From Streptomyces venezuelae (GTDB lineage Bacteria > Actinomycetota > Actinomycetes > Streptomycetales > Streptomycetaceae), in the NCBI RefSeq assembly GCF_008642355.1, contig NZ_CP029193.1:7526001-7590000 (forward strand): 64,000 nucleotides of DNA. Direction: 5' to 3'. Each line of letters begins with the position of its first letter. Within the stretch, counting starts at the first letter, position 1. The notes beneath the pieces are model-generated. The model was not told where the DNA came from and ran no database searches. It saw only the letters and a program-made list of their open reading frames with translations. A program made the position numbers and the translations under genes. Shown here in pieces: positions 36,212-44,500 of the stretch.

Positions 36212-36949
36212 TCAGCCGTCGGTCCGCAGCCATACGCGCAGCGGGCCGACGGGCTCGAATCCCTGGCGGAGTGCGGCCGCGAGGTCGTCGCCGTGCTCGT
36301 ACCCGACGACGGGCACGCCCGGCCACAGCCGGTCCGTGGCCTCCAGGCAGGAACGCCAGGCGGCGTCCAGGTCGTCGTCGGCGGCGAAGAGGTTGGAGAC
36401 GCCGATGGCTCCGGCGCCGGGGCAGGCGATGGCGCCCGCGGTGACGGGGTGCGTGGCCGCGGTGAGGGGACCCGTGGCCGTGGGGGCCAGGAACACCGCT
36501 CCGTCGTCGAGCAGCGCGGGCCGGAACAGGCCTTCGCTCTCCCCGTCCCCGCTCCACGCGGCCTCCCACGCGCGCAGCCGCTCGGCACCCACGACCGGCT
36601 CCCAGCCACCGGCACGCGGGGGTGCGGGTTCCGCCGCCACGCGGTGGATCCACCGCGCCTCGAACAGCACCGCGAAGCCCGCCTCGGAGAGGTCCAGCGT
36701 GCCGAAGCTGTCCTTGACGGAGGCACCGGGGGATGAGAGGTCGATGCGGGGCAGTACGTCGTCGGGCGTCGCCGTCGGCGAGAGCGTCACGGCGTCGGGA
36801 TACAGCGGCGGAGTGCGCAGAGCGCTCGCCCATACGTCTCCCTCGACGGTGCCTCCCGTTCCGTGGGAGCGGCAGACGGCGTCGCACCAGGCGGCGTTGT
36901 TGCGGACGGCCGCGGTGAGGTGCGGAGTGGCAGGCGAGTCGGTGATCAC
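36212..36949 (-). CDS. Hypothetical protein, possibly a degenerate GNAT-fold protein
   Basis: A 245-residue soluble protein (GTG start at 36949) with no membrane segment or clear catalytic motif. The end, VPVVGYEHGDDLAAALRQGF followed by EPVGPLRVWLR, resembles the last strand-helix-strand of a GNAT acetyltransferase, and SEAGFAVLFEARWIHR resembles an acceptor part. The first 90 residues match nothing I recognise. The usual acetyl-CoA signature Q/RxxGxG/A is not obvious. It is divergent from the one-TM protein at 37096 and convergent with GH38. Function unknown. Confidence 0.65.
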   Translation of the reverse strand: MITDSPATPHLTAAVRNNAAWCDAVCRSHGTGGTVEGDVWASALRTPPLYPDAVTLSPTATPDDVLPRIDLSSPGASVKDSFGTLDLSEAGFAVLFEARWIHRVAAEPAPPRAGGWEPVVGAERLRAWEAAWSGDGESEGLFRPALLDDGAVFLAPTATGPLTAATHPVTAGAIACPGAGAIGVSNLFAADDDLDAAWRSCLEATDRLWPGVPVVGYEHGDDLAAALRQGFEPVGPLRVWLRTDG

Positions 36950-37095
36950 GCGGGGATGCTGTCAGAACCGGTCCGTGCGCGTCGCCCGCATTTCTTTCGG
37001 CCGCCCTGCGGGGAGAGAGGTGCCCATGGGGTGCCAACGGTGGTCCGGTGCCACATCATGAGCTCCTGAGACTGTCGCGCAACGGGGGGTGTGGC

Positions 37096-38133
37096 ATGGA
37101 GCCGACGGAGCTCGCGATGCTCGCGGTGGGTGTCGTCACCGCGGTGGCCACCGGGGCGGCGACCGGCGTGGGGGAGGGCGCCGGAGCGGCCGTCACGGAG
37201 CTGGTCCGATTGCGACTGGGACGCACGGAGCGGGGGCGCGCGGCGCTGGAGGGGCTCGACGGGGACGGCCAGGCTCAGGCGCGGGCCGTCCTGCGTGAGG
37301 AGATCGAGGCGGACCCTGAGTTCGGGCGACAGCTCGCCTTGTACCTCAGCGCGCCGACGACGTACAACCGCGGTGCGGTGGTCATCGGCGACAGCACGAT
37401 CACGCGCAGCAACATCTCGCTCGGGCCGATCTCGGTCAGGAAGACCTCGGGCGCGCTCGCCGTCCTGGCACTGGTCGGCGTCCTGTTGGTGGCCCTGGTG
37501 GCGCTCGGCGTGTACGGGGGCACGCGGCTCATCGCCGACGACGACCCTCGGGGCACGGACGCCCAGGAGAGTGCGGCGAGCGGCGGCAAGGCCGCACCGG
37601 AGGAAGGGAGAGCCGCCGGTTCCGGCGACGGCACGGCCGACCGCACGCGCGCGCTGACCGTGGCGCAGACGCGCGGCGCCCTGCCCGTGGAGGGGGATCT
37701 GCCGCCGGGCTGGCACCCGGAGGGCCCGGCCGGCGCCGCCGAAGCGGAACAAGCGGGTGGTTGCCACGAGGGAGGCATGCAGTATGCGCTGACATCATCG
37801 GGGTCGGGGTACGTCAAGGCCGAGTTCCGGGTCTTCGGCTGCACCTCGCCCACGCAGGCGGAGCGCGTACGGAAGCAGCTGGTCCGTGAGCAGTCCGGCT
37901 ACGACAGGACCACACCCCTCTCCCTGCCGTCCCTCGGCGACAAGAGCTCCACCTTCACGTACTACAAGGAACCCGAGGACAGCACGAACGCGATGGCCGT
38001 CGTCCGCGTGGGCAGCACCGTGGCCTGGCTGCGCCTCGGCGAGGTGAACGACCTGCCGGGCTACGAGGCGCAGCTCGACGAGCTGGCCCGCGCCTTCGTC
38101 GGCCGGATCGAGCGGACCCTGGCCGACAGCTGA
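37096..38133 (+). CDS. Single-TM protein with an N-terminal helical domain and beta-rich exported tail
   Basis: A 345-residue protein. The ATG at 37096 follows GGGGGG. Residues 1-80 include a hydrophobic small-residue stretch (AVGVVTAVATGAATGVG) and a charged helical part. Next comes a repeat-like beta region (NRGAVVIGDSTITRSNISLG, about 94-113) similar to fold-forming or amyloid-like motifs seen in Streptomyces signalling proteins. One transmembrane helix (about 124-145) precedes a Ser/Ala/Glu-rich linker and an extracellular domain with two cysteines (near AGGCHEGG and RVFGCTSP). I do not recognise a function. The N-terminal layout recalls effector-associated homotypic interaction domains, which is an inference only. 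Confidence 0.65.
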   Translation: MEPTELAMLAVGVVTAVATGAATGVGEGAGAAVTELVRLRLGRTERGRAALEGLDGDGQAQARAVLREEIEADPEFGRQLALYLSAPTTYNRGAVVIGDSTITRSNISLGPISVRKTSGALAVLALVGVLLVALVALGVYGGTRLIADDDPRGTDAQESAASGGKAAPEEGRAAGSGDGTADRTRALTVAQTRGALPVEGDLPPGWHPEGPAGAAEAEQAGGCHEGGMQYALTSSGSGYVKAEFRVFGCTSPTQAERVRKQLVREQSGYDRTTPLSLPSLGDKSSTFTYYKEPEDSTNAMAVVRVGSTVAWLRLGEVNDLPGYEAQLDELARAFVGRIERTLADS

Positions 38134-38154
38134 CGGCCGAACCGCTCGCCGCGT

Positions 38155-39582
38155 CTACTCCTGCTGAGCCGTCCGGGCGAGACGCGTCGGCCCCAGGAAC
38201 TCACGGACGTACGTGCGCTCCCAGCACGCACCCGTCTCGCGCAGCTCGTGCCAGGTCGTGTACCGGTAGCGGTACAGCCTGGCGCGGATGTACGCGGGCG
38301 GGGAGCCGGGCGGGAACGGAGAGCTCCGCAGCAGGCGGAGGGTGTCCCGGTCGTCGTCGAGGAGGCGCTCCACCAGCGGGCCGAACCATGAGCGCGCGTA
38401 CGCGGGGGAGAGCCCGGCGAACCACATCATCCAGTCGAGCCGCAGATGGTAGGGCGCGAACTGGCGCGGCCAGCGATGTACGTCGCCCGGCTTGCCCTTG
38501 AACTCATAGGCCCGCCAGTCGGAGTCCTCGCGGGGCACGGTGTCCGCCGTGCCCTCGATGACGACCTCCTGGCGCACCCGGCTGACACTGCCGAACGCGC
38601 CGTACGCGTTGACGAGGTGCAGCGGGTCGAACGAGCGGTTCATGACCTGCCGCCGGGACAGCAGATTGCGCATGGGGCGGTAGCTCATGGCCAGGAGCAG
38701 CACGGTCACGGCGGAGACCACCACCTCGTACCAGACGGGCGCGTCCGCGACCTCGGGTGCCGTGTGCCAGGCGGACAGGTCGAGGGCGGAGACCGCGACC
38801 ACGACGGTGATCCAGTTCAGCCAGGAGAAGTTGCCGGACAGGATCAGCCAGAACTGGGTCACGATCATCAGGCAGGCCGCGCCCGTCGCCACCGGCTGGG
38901 GCGTGAACAGCAGGAAAGGAACCACGAGTTGGGTGACGTGGTTGGCCGCGACCTCGATCCGGTGCACCGGTTTCGGCAGGTGGTGGAAGAACCAGCTCAG
39001 CGGGCCGGGCATCGGCTGTGTCTCGTGGTGGAAGTCCAGGCAGGTGAGCTTGCGCCAGCACGCGTCGCCGCGCATCTTGATCAACCCGGCGCCGAACTCC
39101 ACGCGGAAGAGCACCCACCGCAGCAGGAAGAGCACGAGGACCGGCGGGGCGACCCGGTCGTTGCCGAGGAAGACCGCGAGGAAGCCCACTTCAAGGAGCA
39201 GCGACTCCCAGCCGAAGCCGTACCAGGTCTGTCCCACGTTGACGATGGAGAGATACAGCGCCCAGGGCACCAGCCACAGCAGCATCGCGCCCCACAGCGG
39301 CAGGAGACCGTGCACGCCCGCGAGCAGCGCCACCGCGACCGCGCACCCCGTCCACGCGCAGCACGCGAAGAACCGGTCCGAGAAGTGCAGCTGGAACAGG
39401 CTGGGGGCGGCGCGGAACGGCACGCGTTCGACGTACCGCGGCACCGGGAGCATCCCGCGCTCCCCGATGAGCGCCCGGAACTGCAGGGCGGCCCCGAGGA
39501 AAGCCATCACATAGAGCACGGCCAGGGCCCGCTGGAAGATCAGCCGACTCAGCCAGTACGCGTCCGCCGTGAACCACTCCAC
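38155..39582 (-). CDS. Lipase maturation factor-like membrane protein (LMF1 family)
   Basis: A 475-residue polytopic membrane protein, GTG at 39582. It has about eight hydrophobic helices and the LMF1 hallmarks: a Trp/Tyr-rich stretch FGWESLLLEVGFLAVFLG, RVEFGAGLIKMRGDACWRKL, and the charged C-terminal block RQFAPYHLRLDWMMWFAGLS. Vertebrate LMF1 helps lipases fold in the ER; bacterial members are common in actinobacteria but uncharacterised. The longer upstream frame is Arg/Pro-rich and runs into the promoter of the divergent lipoprotein gene, so the shorter start fits better. No lipase gene lies next to it. Confidence 0.87.
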   Translation of the reverse strand: MEWFTADAYWLSRLIFQRALAVLYVMAFLGAALQFRALIGERGMLPVPRYVERVPFRAAPSLFQLHFSDRFFACCAWTGCAVAVALLAGVHGLLPLWGAMLLWLVPWALYLSIVNVGQTWYGFGWESLLLEVGFLAVFLGNDRVAPPVLVLFLLRWVLFRVEFGAGLIKMRGDACWRKLTCLDFHHETQPMPGPLSWFFHHLPKPVHRIEVAANHVTQLVVPFLLFTPQPVATGAACLMIVTQFWLILSGNFSWLNWITVVVAVSALDLSAWHTAPEVADAPVWYEVVVSAVTVLLLAMSYRPMRNLLSRRQVMNRSFDPLHLVNAYGAFGSVSRVRQEVVIEGTADTVPREDSDWRAYEFKGKPGDVHRWPRQFAPYHLRLDWMMWFAGLSPAYARSWFGPLVERLLDDDRDTLRLLRSSPFPPGSPPAYIRARLYRYRYTTWHELRETGACWERTYVREFLGPTRLARTAQQE

Positions 39583-39749
39583 GGGTCCATTGTGCTGCCG
39601 ACCAGGGTTTTCCGTACGCGGACCGGGCCGCACGCCATACGCGGACCGGCCCGCACGCTGCGTTTGCGGGCCCCTGGGGACCCCCGCAGACAATGGCGGA
39701 ACACCCCCGTCAGCGGGGGGCACACTGCACGGCAACGTCGGGAGAACCG

Positions 39750-40916
39750 GTGCGCACATCCACCAGGACCCACGCGATCGCCCTCGCGATATCCGCGGCC
39801 CTAGCGGTAGCGGGCGCGGCGGGCTGTTCGGGCGACGGCGACAAGAAGACCGCCGACGGCGGCAGCGAACTGTTCATGCAACCGGTCGCCGCCCAGGGCC
39901 CCGACCCCTTCACCGAGTCCACCGCGGAGACCGACACCTCCCCGCCGCCCGTCACCCGTTCGCCGCAACCCTCGCCCACCGGATCGGCCACCCCGCAGGG
40001 CACCCGCTCCATCCCGGGCGGGACGCCGGGCCTGTACGGCGGCACGCACAACGTCGGCAGCTGCGACATCGACCGGCAGGTGCGCTTCCTCACCGCCGAC
40101 CAGGGGAAGGCGCGGGCGTTCGCGCGGGCGGCCGGCATCGAGGAGGCCGCCGTCCCGGACTATCTGCGCGGCCTGACCCCCGTCGTGCTGCGCGCCGACA
40201 CGCGCGTCACCAACCACGGCTACCGCGGCGGCTCTCCCACGAGTTTCCAGTCCGTTCTGCAGACGGGCACGGCCGTCCTCGTCGACGACCGGGGCCTGCC
40301 GCGGGTGCGGTGCGCGTGCGGCAACCCGCTGAAGCCGCCCGTCGCGTTCAAGAGCTCGCCCCGGCACAACGGGCAGGCGTGGCGCGGCTATCAGCCGACG
40401 CGGGTCGTCGTGGTCACTCCGGCGCCGCGGCCGATCGTCAACATCACCATCGTGAACATCGTCAACAACACCTGGATCGAACGGAAGATCGGCGACGGGA
40501 AGGCGCACCACGACCGTCCGACCAAGCCGCCCACCCCCACGCCGACCCCGACCCCGACCACGCCGAGCCCCACGTCCCCCTCGCCGTCGAGCCCGACCCC
40601 CACGGACCCGGACGAGACCACTCCGGACGAGACCGAGCCCGACGAGACGAGCCCCGACCGGACGAGCCCGGACGAGACCGGGTCCGGGCAGACCGAGCCC
40701 GACGGGACGAGCCCTGACGAAACCAGTCCCGACGAAACCAGTCCCGACGGGACGAGCCCGGACGGGACGAGCCCCGACGGAACCAGCCCCGGCGAATCCA
40801 GCCCTGACGAGGGCGCAGGCGACTCCCCGTCGGCCTGTCCCACCGGGACAGGCACGCCTCCGGACCCCGCGTCGCCGGTCCCGTCGGGCTGCCCCTCGCC
40901 GGTGCTGCCCTCGTAG
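39750..40916 (+). CDS. DUF6777-type lipoprotein with Asp/Thr/Ser/Pro repeat tail
   Basis: A 388-residue lipoprotein. The GTG at 39750 follows GGGAG; the lipobox is AGAAGC (Cys26). The core (about 95-230), with CDIDRQVRFLTADQGKARAF and LRGLTPVVLRADTRVTNHGY, matches the DUF6777 proteins of Streptomyces, of unknown role. Two or three cysteines (CACGNP) may pair. The C-terminal 130 residues are a low-complexity wall-spanning stretch: Pro/Thr repeats, then PDETSPDGTSP-like units encoded by the repeat at 40608. Such a lipid-anchored protein with a long extended tail would reach through the wall. It is divergent from the LMF1-like gene. Confidence 0.8.
   Translation: MRTSTRTHAIALAISAALAVAGAAGCSGDGDKKTADGGSELFMQPVAAQGPDPFTESTAETDTSPPPVTRSPQPSPTGSATPQGTRSIPGGTPGLYGGTHNVGSCDIDRQVRFLTADQGKARAFARAAGIEEAAVPDYLRGLTPVVLRADTRVTNHGYRGGSPTSFQSVLQTGTAVLVDDRGLPRVRCACGNPLKPPVAFKSSPRHNGQAWRGYQPTRVVVVTPAPRPIVNITIVNIVNNTWIERKIGDGKAHHDRPTKPPTPTPTPTPTTPSPTSPSPSSPTPTDPDETTPDETEPDETSPDRTSPDETGSGQTEPDGTSPDETSPDETSPDGTSPDGTSPDGTSPGESSPDEGAGDSPSACPTGTGTPPDPASPVPSGCPSPVLPS
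40608..40812 (+). repeat. 15-base tandem repeat encoding Pro-Asp-x-Thr-Ser units
   Basis: About 13 copies of a 15-base unit close to GACGrrACSAGyCCC, in frame. It encodes the acidic Pro-Asp-Glu/Gly-Thr-Ser tail of the lipoprotein at 39750. Copy number is likely to vary between strains. Confidence 0.8.
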
Positions 40917-41306
40917 GCGGTGCGGCGAGTCATACCGGTCAGACGGCGGGTGAGAGGGCCATGCGGAACGCGCCAATCGTTTCCGGGCCCTCTCGTCGCT
41001 GCCGCCCCTGCCGCCACGGACGTCCTTTCCCCGGCCGGCAAGCGCGTTCTCGGATATCGCCGAGTTCAGTCATCAGGCAAATACGCAAGAGTTTCCGAAT
41101 GATATGGAGCGGGCGGGTCCGATTGGTTGGGGAGTGGCGCATTCACGTCGGTTATGGCGTGGCATTGAGTCAAATGGCGCTGGTAGTTGATTTTCATATA
41201 TGGCAGAGTCGTCCGTCGGGTGGCCGGTCAAGTCCAAGCAATAGATCCAGCCGGTCTTCCGGTCGCCCCGAGGACCAGCCATCAGCCGCGGGGGAGAAGT
41301 CGGCTC
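40917..41306. other. Intergenic region upstream of the LAL regulator
   Basis: About 390 bases without a convincing gene, with a much lower GC content than the flanks, especially 41060-41210. The patch TTGAGTC near 41165 and TCATATATGGC near 41197 could form a promoter. The low GC may mark a recent insertion point or a strongly bent promoter. Confidence 0.45.
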
Positions 41307-44183
41307 ATGAACTTGGTGGATCGTGGTGAAGAACTCTCGGTCATGGAGCACATGCTCGACTCAACCGAGAGCGGGCATGGCGGCGTCCTTCTGGTGAGCG
41401 GCGCCGTCGCCAGTGGCAAGACCGCGCTGCTGCGCGCCTTCGGTACGCGCGTCACTTCCAGAGGTGCACTGTATCTGCAGGCCACAGCGTCCGGAGCGGA
41501 GACGGACCTGCCCCTCGGAGTCATGGGGCAACTGCTTCTCGGCGCCGGTCTGCCCGGCGCCGACGCGCGCCGCGCGACTCAGCTCGTGCGGCGCGCCGCC
41601 GACGCGGCCCGCCCGCAACGGGTGGCCGGTGAACGGCCCGCCATGGTGTTGGACGGGATTCCCGAGCTGTGCGGACTGCTGCTCGAAAAATCCAGGGAAA
41701 GGCCCCTGGTGCTCAGCATCGACGATGTGCAGCACGCCGACGAAGACTCGCTCGAATGCCTCCTCTACCTGTCGCGCCGACTGGCCGTCAGCCGCATTCT
41801 GGTCGTGCTGGGAGAGAACAGCGACTTCCTGGCGGGCAATACGAGATTGCGCGTCGATTTACTGCGCCTGCCCGGCTGCCGGAATATCAGGCTCGGCCCC
41901 CTCCAACGGTCCGGAGTCGCAGAAATGATCTCTGCATTCGGTGAGCCGGGGTGGGGGACGCGCAAGCTCGTCCCCGCACTGCTCCACATGAGCGGCGGCA
42001 GCCCGCTCCTGACCCGGGCGCTCATCGAGGACCATCGTGCCGCGGGTGCCGCGGTCACCGCCTCCGCCGACCCCGTACCGGGTGAGTCCTTCGTCCGTGC
42101 CGTCGCCACCTGCCTCTACCGCAGCGACCTCGCCACCCGCCGCACCGCGTGGGCGCTGGCGGTCGCGGGCCCCGACATGTCGCTCGCCGAACTCATGGAG
42201 GTCCTCGGGACCAGCAGGGAATCGCTCCTGCGCAGCCTGCGCGCGCTGAACGAGGCGGGCCTCCTCGACGCGGGCTGGTACCGGCACGAGGCCGGGCGCG
42301 CCGCGGTCCTCAGAAGCCTGGAGCCCGCCGACCGCGCCCGTGTCGAGGCCCGCTGCGCCCGCGTCCTGCACGAGCACGGAGCGTCCGCGTCCGTGGTCGT
42401 ACGGCACCTGATCGCGGCCGAGACCGTCGACGCGCCGTGGGCTCGGCGCACCCTGATCGAGGCCGCCGAGCGCGCCCTCGCCGACGACGAGGTCGACCTC
42501 GCCCTCACCTGCCTGCGCATCGCCCGCGACACCAGCACCGACGTCCACCAGTCCCTGGAGATACGTGCCGCTCTCACCCGGGCCCTCTGGCGCGTCAACC
42601 CGGCCGGCGTCGCCCAGCACCTGCCCGAACTCACGGCCGCCGCACTGGACGGACGACTCGATGCCCGGCACGCCGATGCGCTCGTGGGCCATCTGCTCTG
42701 GTTCGGCCGCCCGGAACGGGCCCTCGACGTGCTCTGCGCCGTCGAACGGCAGGGCGCCGCGCAGCCCGGCAGGACCGGCACCGGCACACCCCACCGGCAC
42801 GACTGCCCGCGCCTCTGGCTGACGTACGCCTACCCCGGCCTCGCTGTCCCCGACTGCACCCCGCCCGGCGGGACACCGGAACACACGACCGCGCAGGACA
42901 CCACCCCGCAGCACGCGGCGGCGCTGGCCCGCAGCCCGCACCAGCGAGCGGCGAGCCTGGTGAAGTCGCTCCTCGACGGGCCCGGCAAGGACGTGGTGGT
43001 CAGGGCCGAGCAGATCCTGCAGAGCACCCGCCTCGACGACGACACCGTGACGGCGCTCCTCGTCGCCGTCGACTCCCTGGTGCTCGCCGACCACCTCGAA
43101 GCCGCGGCCTTCTGGTGCGAGACGCTGCTCAACGAGGCCGCCGAACGGCGTGCGCCCCTCTGGCAGGCGCTCCTTTCCGCGGCCAGGGCCCGCATCGAGC
43201 TGAGGGCGGGCGCGCTCGGCACCGCGCGGAAGCTGGCGCGTTCGGCGCTCACGCTCGTACCCGCGGACGGATGGGGCGTGGCCGTCGCCGCGCCCGTCGC
43301 CACCGCGCTGTTCACCGGCACGCTGATGGGCCGCCTCGACGAGGCGGCGGCCCAACTCGCGGTACCGGTGCCGGACTCGGCCTTCCAGACGACGGACGGG
43401 CTGCTCTACCTCAGGGCCCGCGGTCACTACTTCCTCGCCGCGGGACGGCCCTATGCCGCCCTGGACGACTTCCTCACCTGCGGGGACCTCATGCGGCGCC
43501 GGCGCTTCGACCTGCCCGCGCTGGTCCCGTGGCGCACCGACGCCGCCGAGGCACATCTCTCGCTGGGCGACTGCGAGCGCGCCCGCGCCCTCGCAGAGGA
43601 GCAACTCGCCCTGACGGGCGGGCGGAACGGCTGGGTGCGCGCCGTATCGCTGCGGGTGCTCGCCGGCACGCTGAAGGCCGCGCACCGGCCGCCGCTGCTC
43701 GGCGAGGCCGTCGAGATCCTGCGGGACCGCGGACACCGCGTCGAACTGGTACGCGCGCTCGCCGAGTCGGCCCGTACACAGCGCGAGCTCGGCAAGGTCG
43801 GCCAGGCCAGGGCCCTGGCCCGCAAGGCGCAGCAGCTGGCGGGGGAGTGCGGCATGCCCGTGCCGCCGTCCGCGGCCGACACGGGCAGCCCGCACCCGGC
43901 CGAGCAGCCGTGGTCGTCCGGCAACCGCCGACATCCCGAGGAACTCAGCAACGCCGAACTGCGCGTGGCCACGCTCGCCGTCCGCGGCCACACCAACCGC
44001 CAGATCGCCGACAAGCTCTGCATCACCATCAGCACCGTCGAACAGCACCTGACGCGCGCCTACCGCAAGCTCGCCGTGCAGCGGCGCGCGGACCTCGCGG
44101 CCAAGATCGGCCCGGCCTCGGGACCGGGCGACGGAGAGGAACCCGCGACGCACGACGCCTGCGACCGGCTGCACGTGGGCTAG
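41307..44183 (+). CDS. Large ATP-binding LuxR-family (LAL) transcriptional regulator
   Basis: A 958-residue LAL regulator, ATG at 41307 after GGGGAG. The N-terminus has Walker A GAVASGKT (32-39) and Walker B PLVLSIDDVQHAD. A long helical, tetratricopeptide-like middle follows. The C-terminal LuxR helix-turn-helix (about 885-950) reads ELSNAELRVATLAVRGHTN, then RQIADKLCITISTVEQHL. LAL proteins are common pathway-specific activators of antibiotic or carbohydrate genes in Streptomyces. No biosynthetic cluster is adjacent, so its target is unclear. The intergenic region before it is unusually AT-rich. Confidence 0.93.
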   Translation: MNLVDRGEELSVMEHMLDSTESGHGGVLLVSGAVASGKTALLRAFGTRVTSRGALYLQATASGAETDLPLGVMGQLLLGAGLPGADARRATQLVRRAADAARPQRVAGERPAMVLDGIPELCGLLLEKSRERPLVLSIDDVQHADEDSLECLLYLSRRLAVSRILVVLGENSDFLAGNTRLRVDLLRLPGCRNIRLGPLQRSGVAEMISAFGEPGWGTRKLVPALLHMSGGSPLLTRALIEDHRAAGAAVTASADPVPGESFVRAVATCLYRSDLATRRTAWALAVAGPDMSLAELMEVLGTSRESLLRSLRALNEAGLLDAGWYRHEAGRAAVLRSLEPADRARVEARCARVLHEHGASASVVVRHLIAAETVDAPWARRTLIEAAERALADDEVDLALTCLRIARDTSTDVHQSLEIRAALTRALWRVNPAGVAQHLPELTAAALDGRLDARHADALVGHLLWFGRPERALDVLCAVERQGAAQPGRTGTGTPHRHDCPRLWLTYAYPGLAVPDCTPPGGTPEHTTAQDTTPQHAAALARSPHQRAASLVKSLLDGPGKDVVVRAEQILQSTRLDDDTVTALLVAVDSLVLADHLEAAAFWCETLLNEAAERRAPLWQALLSAARARIELRAGALGTARKLARSALTLVPADGWGVAVAAPVATALFTGTLMGRLDEAAAQLAVPVPDSAFQTTDGLLYLRARGHYFLAAGRPYAALDDFLTCGDLMRRRRFDLPALVPWRTDAAEAHLSLGDCERARALAEEQLALTGGRNGWVRAVSLRVLAGTLKAAHRPPLLGEAVEILRDRGHRVELVRALAESARTQRELGKVGQARALARKAQQLAGECGMPVPPSAADTGSPHPAEQPWSSGNRRHPEELSNAELRVATLAVRGHTNRQIADKLCITISTVEQHLTRAYRKLAVQRRADLAAKIGPASGPGDGEEPATHDACDRLHVG

Positions 44184-44500
44184 AGCCTGTGTCATGTGCC
44201 CGTCTCCCCCCCGGGTGAGGCCATAGCTGCTGTCGCGGTGACGCGGTTCCGTTTCTACGCGGCGGACGGTCACACGGCGGTCCGAAGATCTGTGACCGAT
44301 TCACAGGAATCGGGCCGCCGGAACGGGCCCAGGAACCGGGGCCGCCGCGAGCCCCGTCGGGCTGTGACCGGTACGTGACGCGCGTTCGGGCACCGTGGAC
44401 TTCATGATCAAGGCGACGATCGGCCGCCCACGGCCCGAACTCGGCACCCCGCCCGCCGACGAGACGGTCCCCCGGGGCGGCCACCGGATGTGAGGGGCCC
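44184..44500. other. Intergenic region between LAL regulator and histidine kinase
   Basis: About 315 bases. The only coding candidate is a 29-codon frame at 44404-44493 without a good ribosome site. A long run of C (CTCCCCCCCGGG) near 44206 and the sequence GTGACCGATTCACAGGAATC near 44292 are the only notable parts. No response-regulator gene is present. Confidence 0.4.

Noticed and set aside
44404..44493. A 29-codon frame before the histidine kinase gene
   Set aside because: It lacks a usable ribosome site and any recognisable feature; it is more likely promoter or leader sequence.
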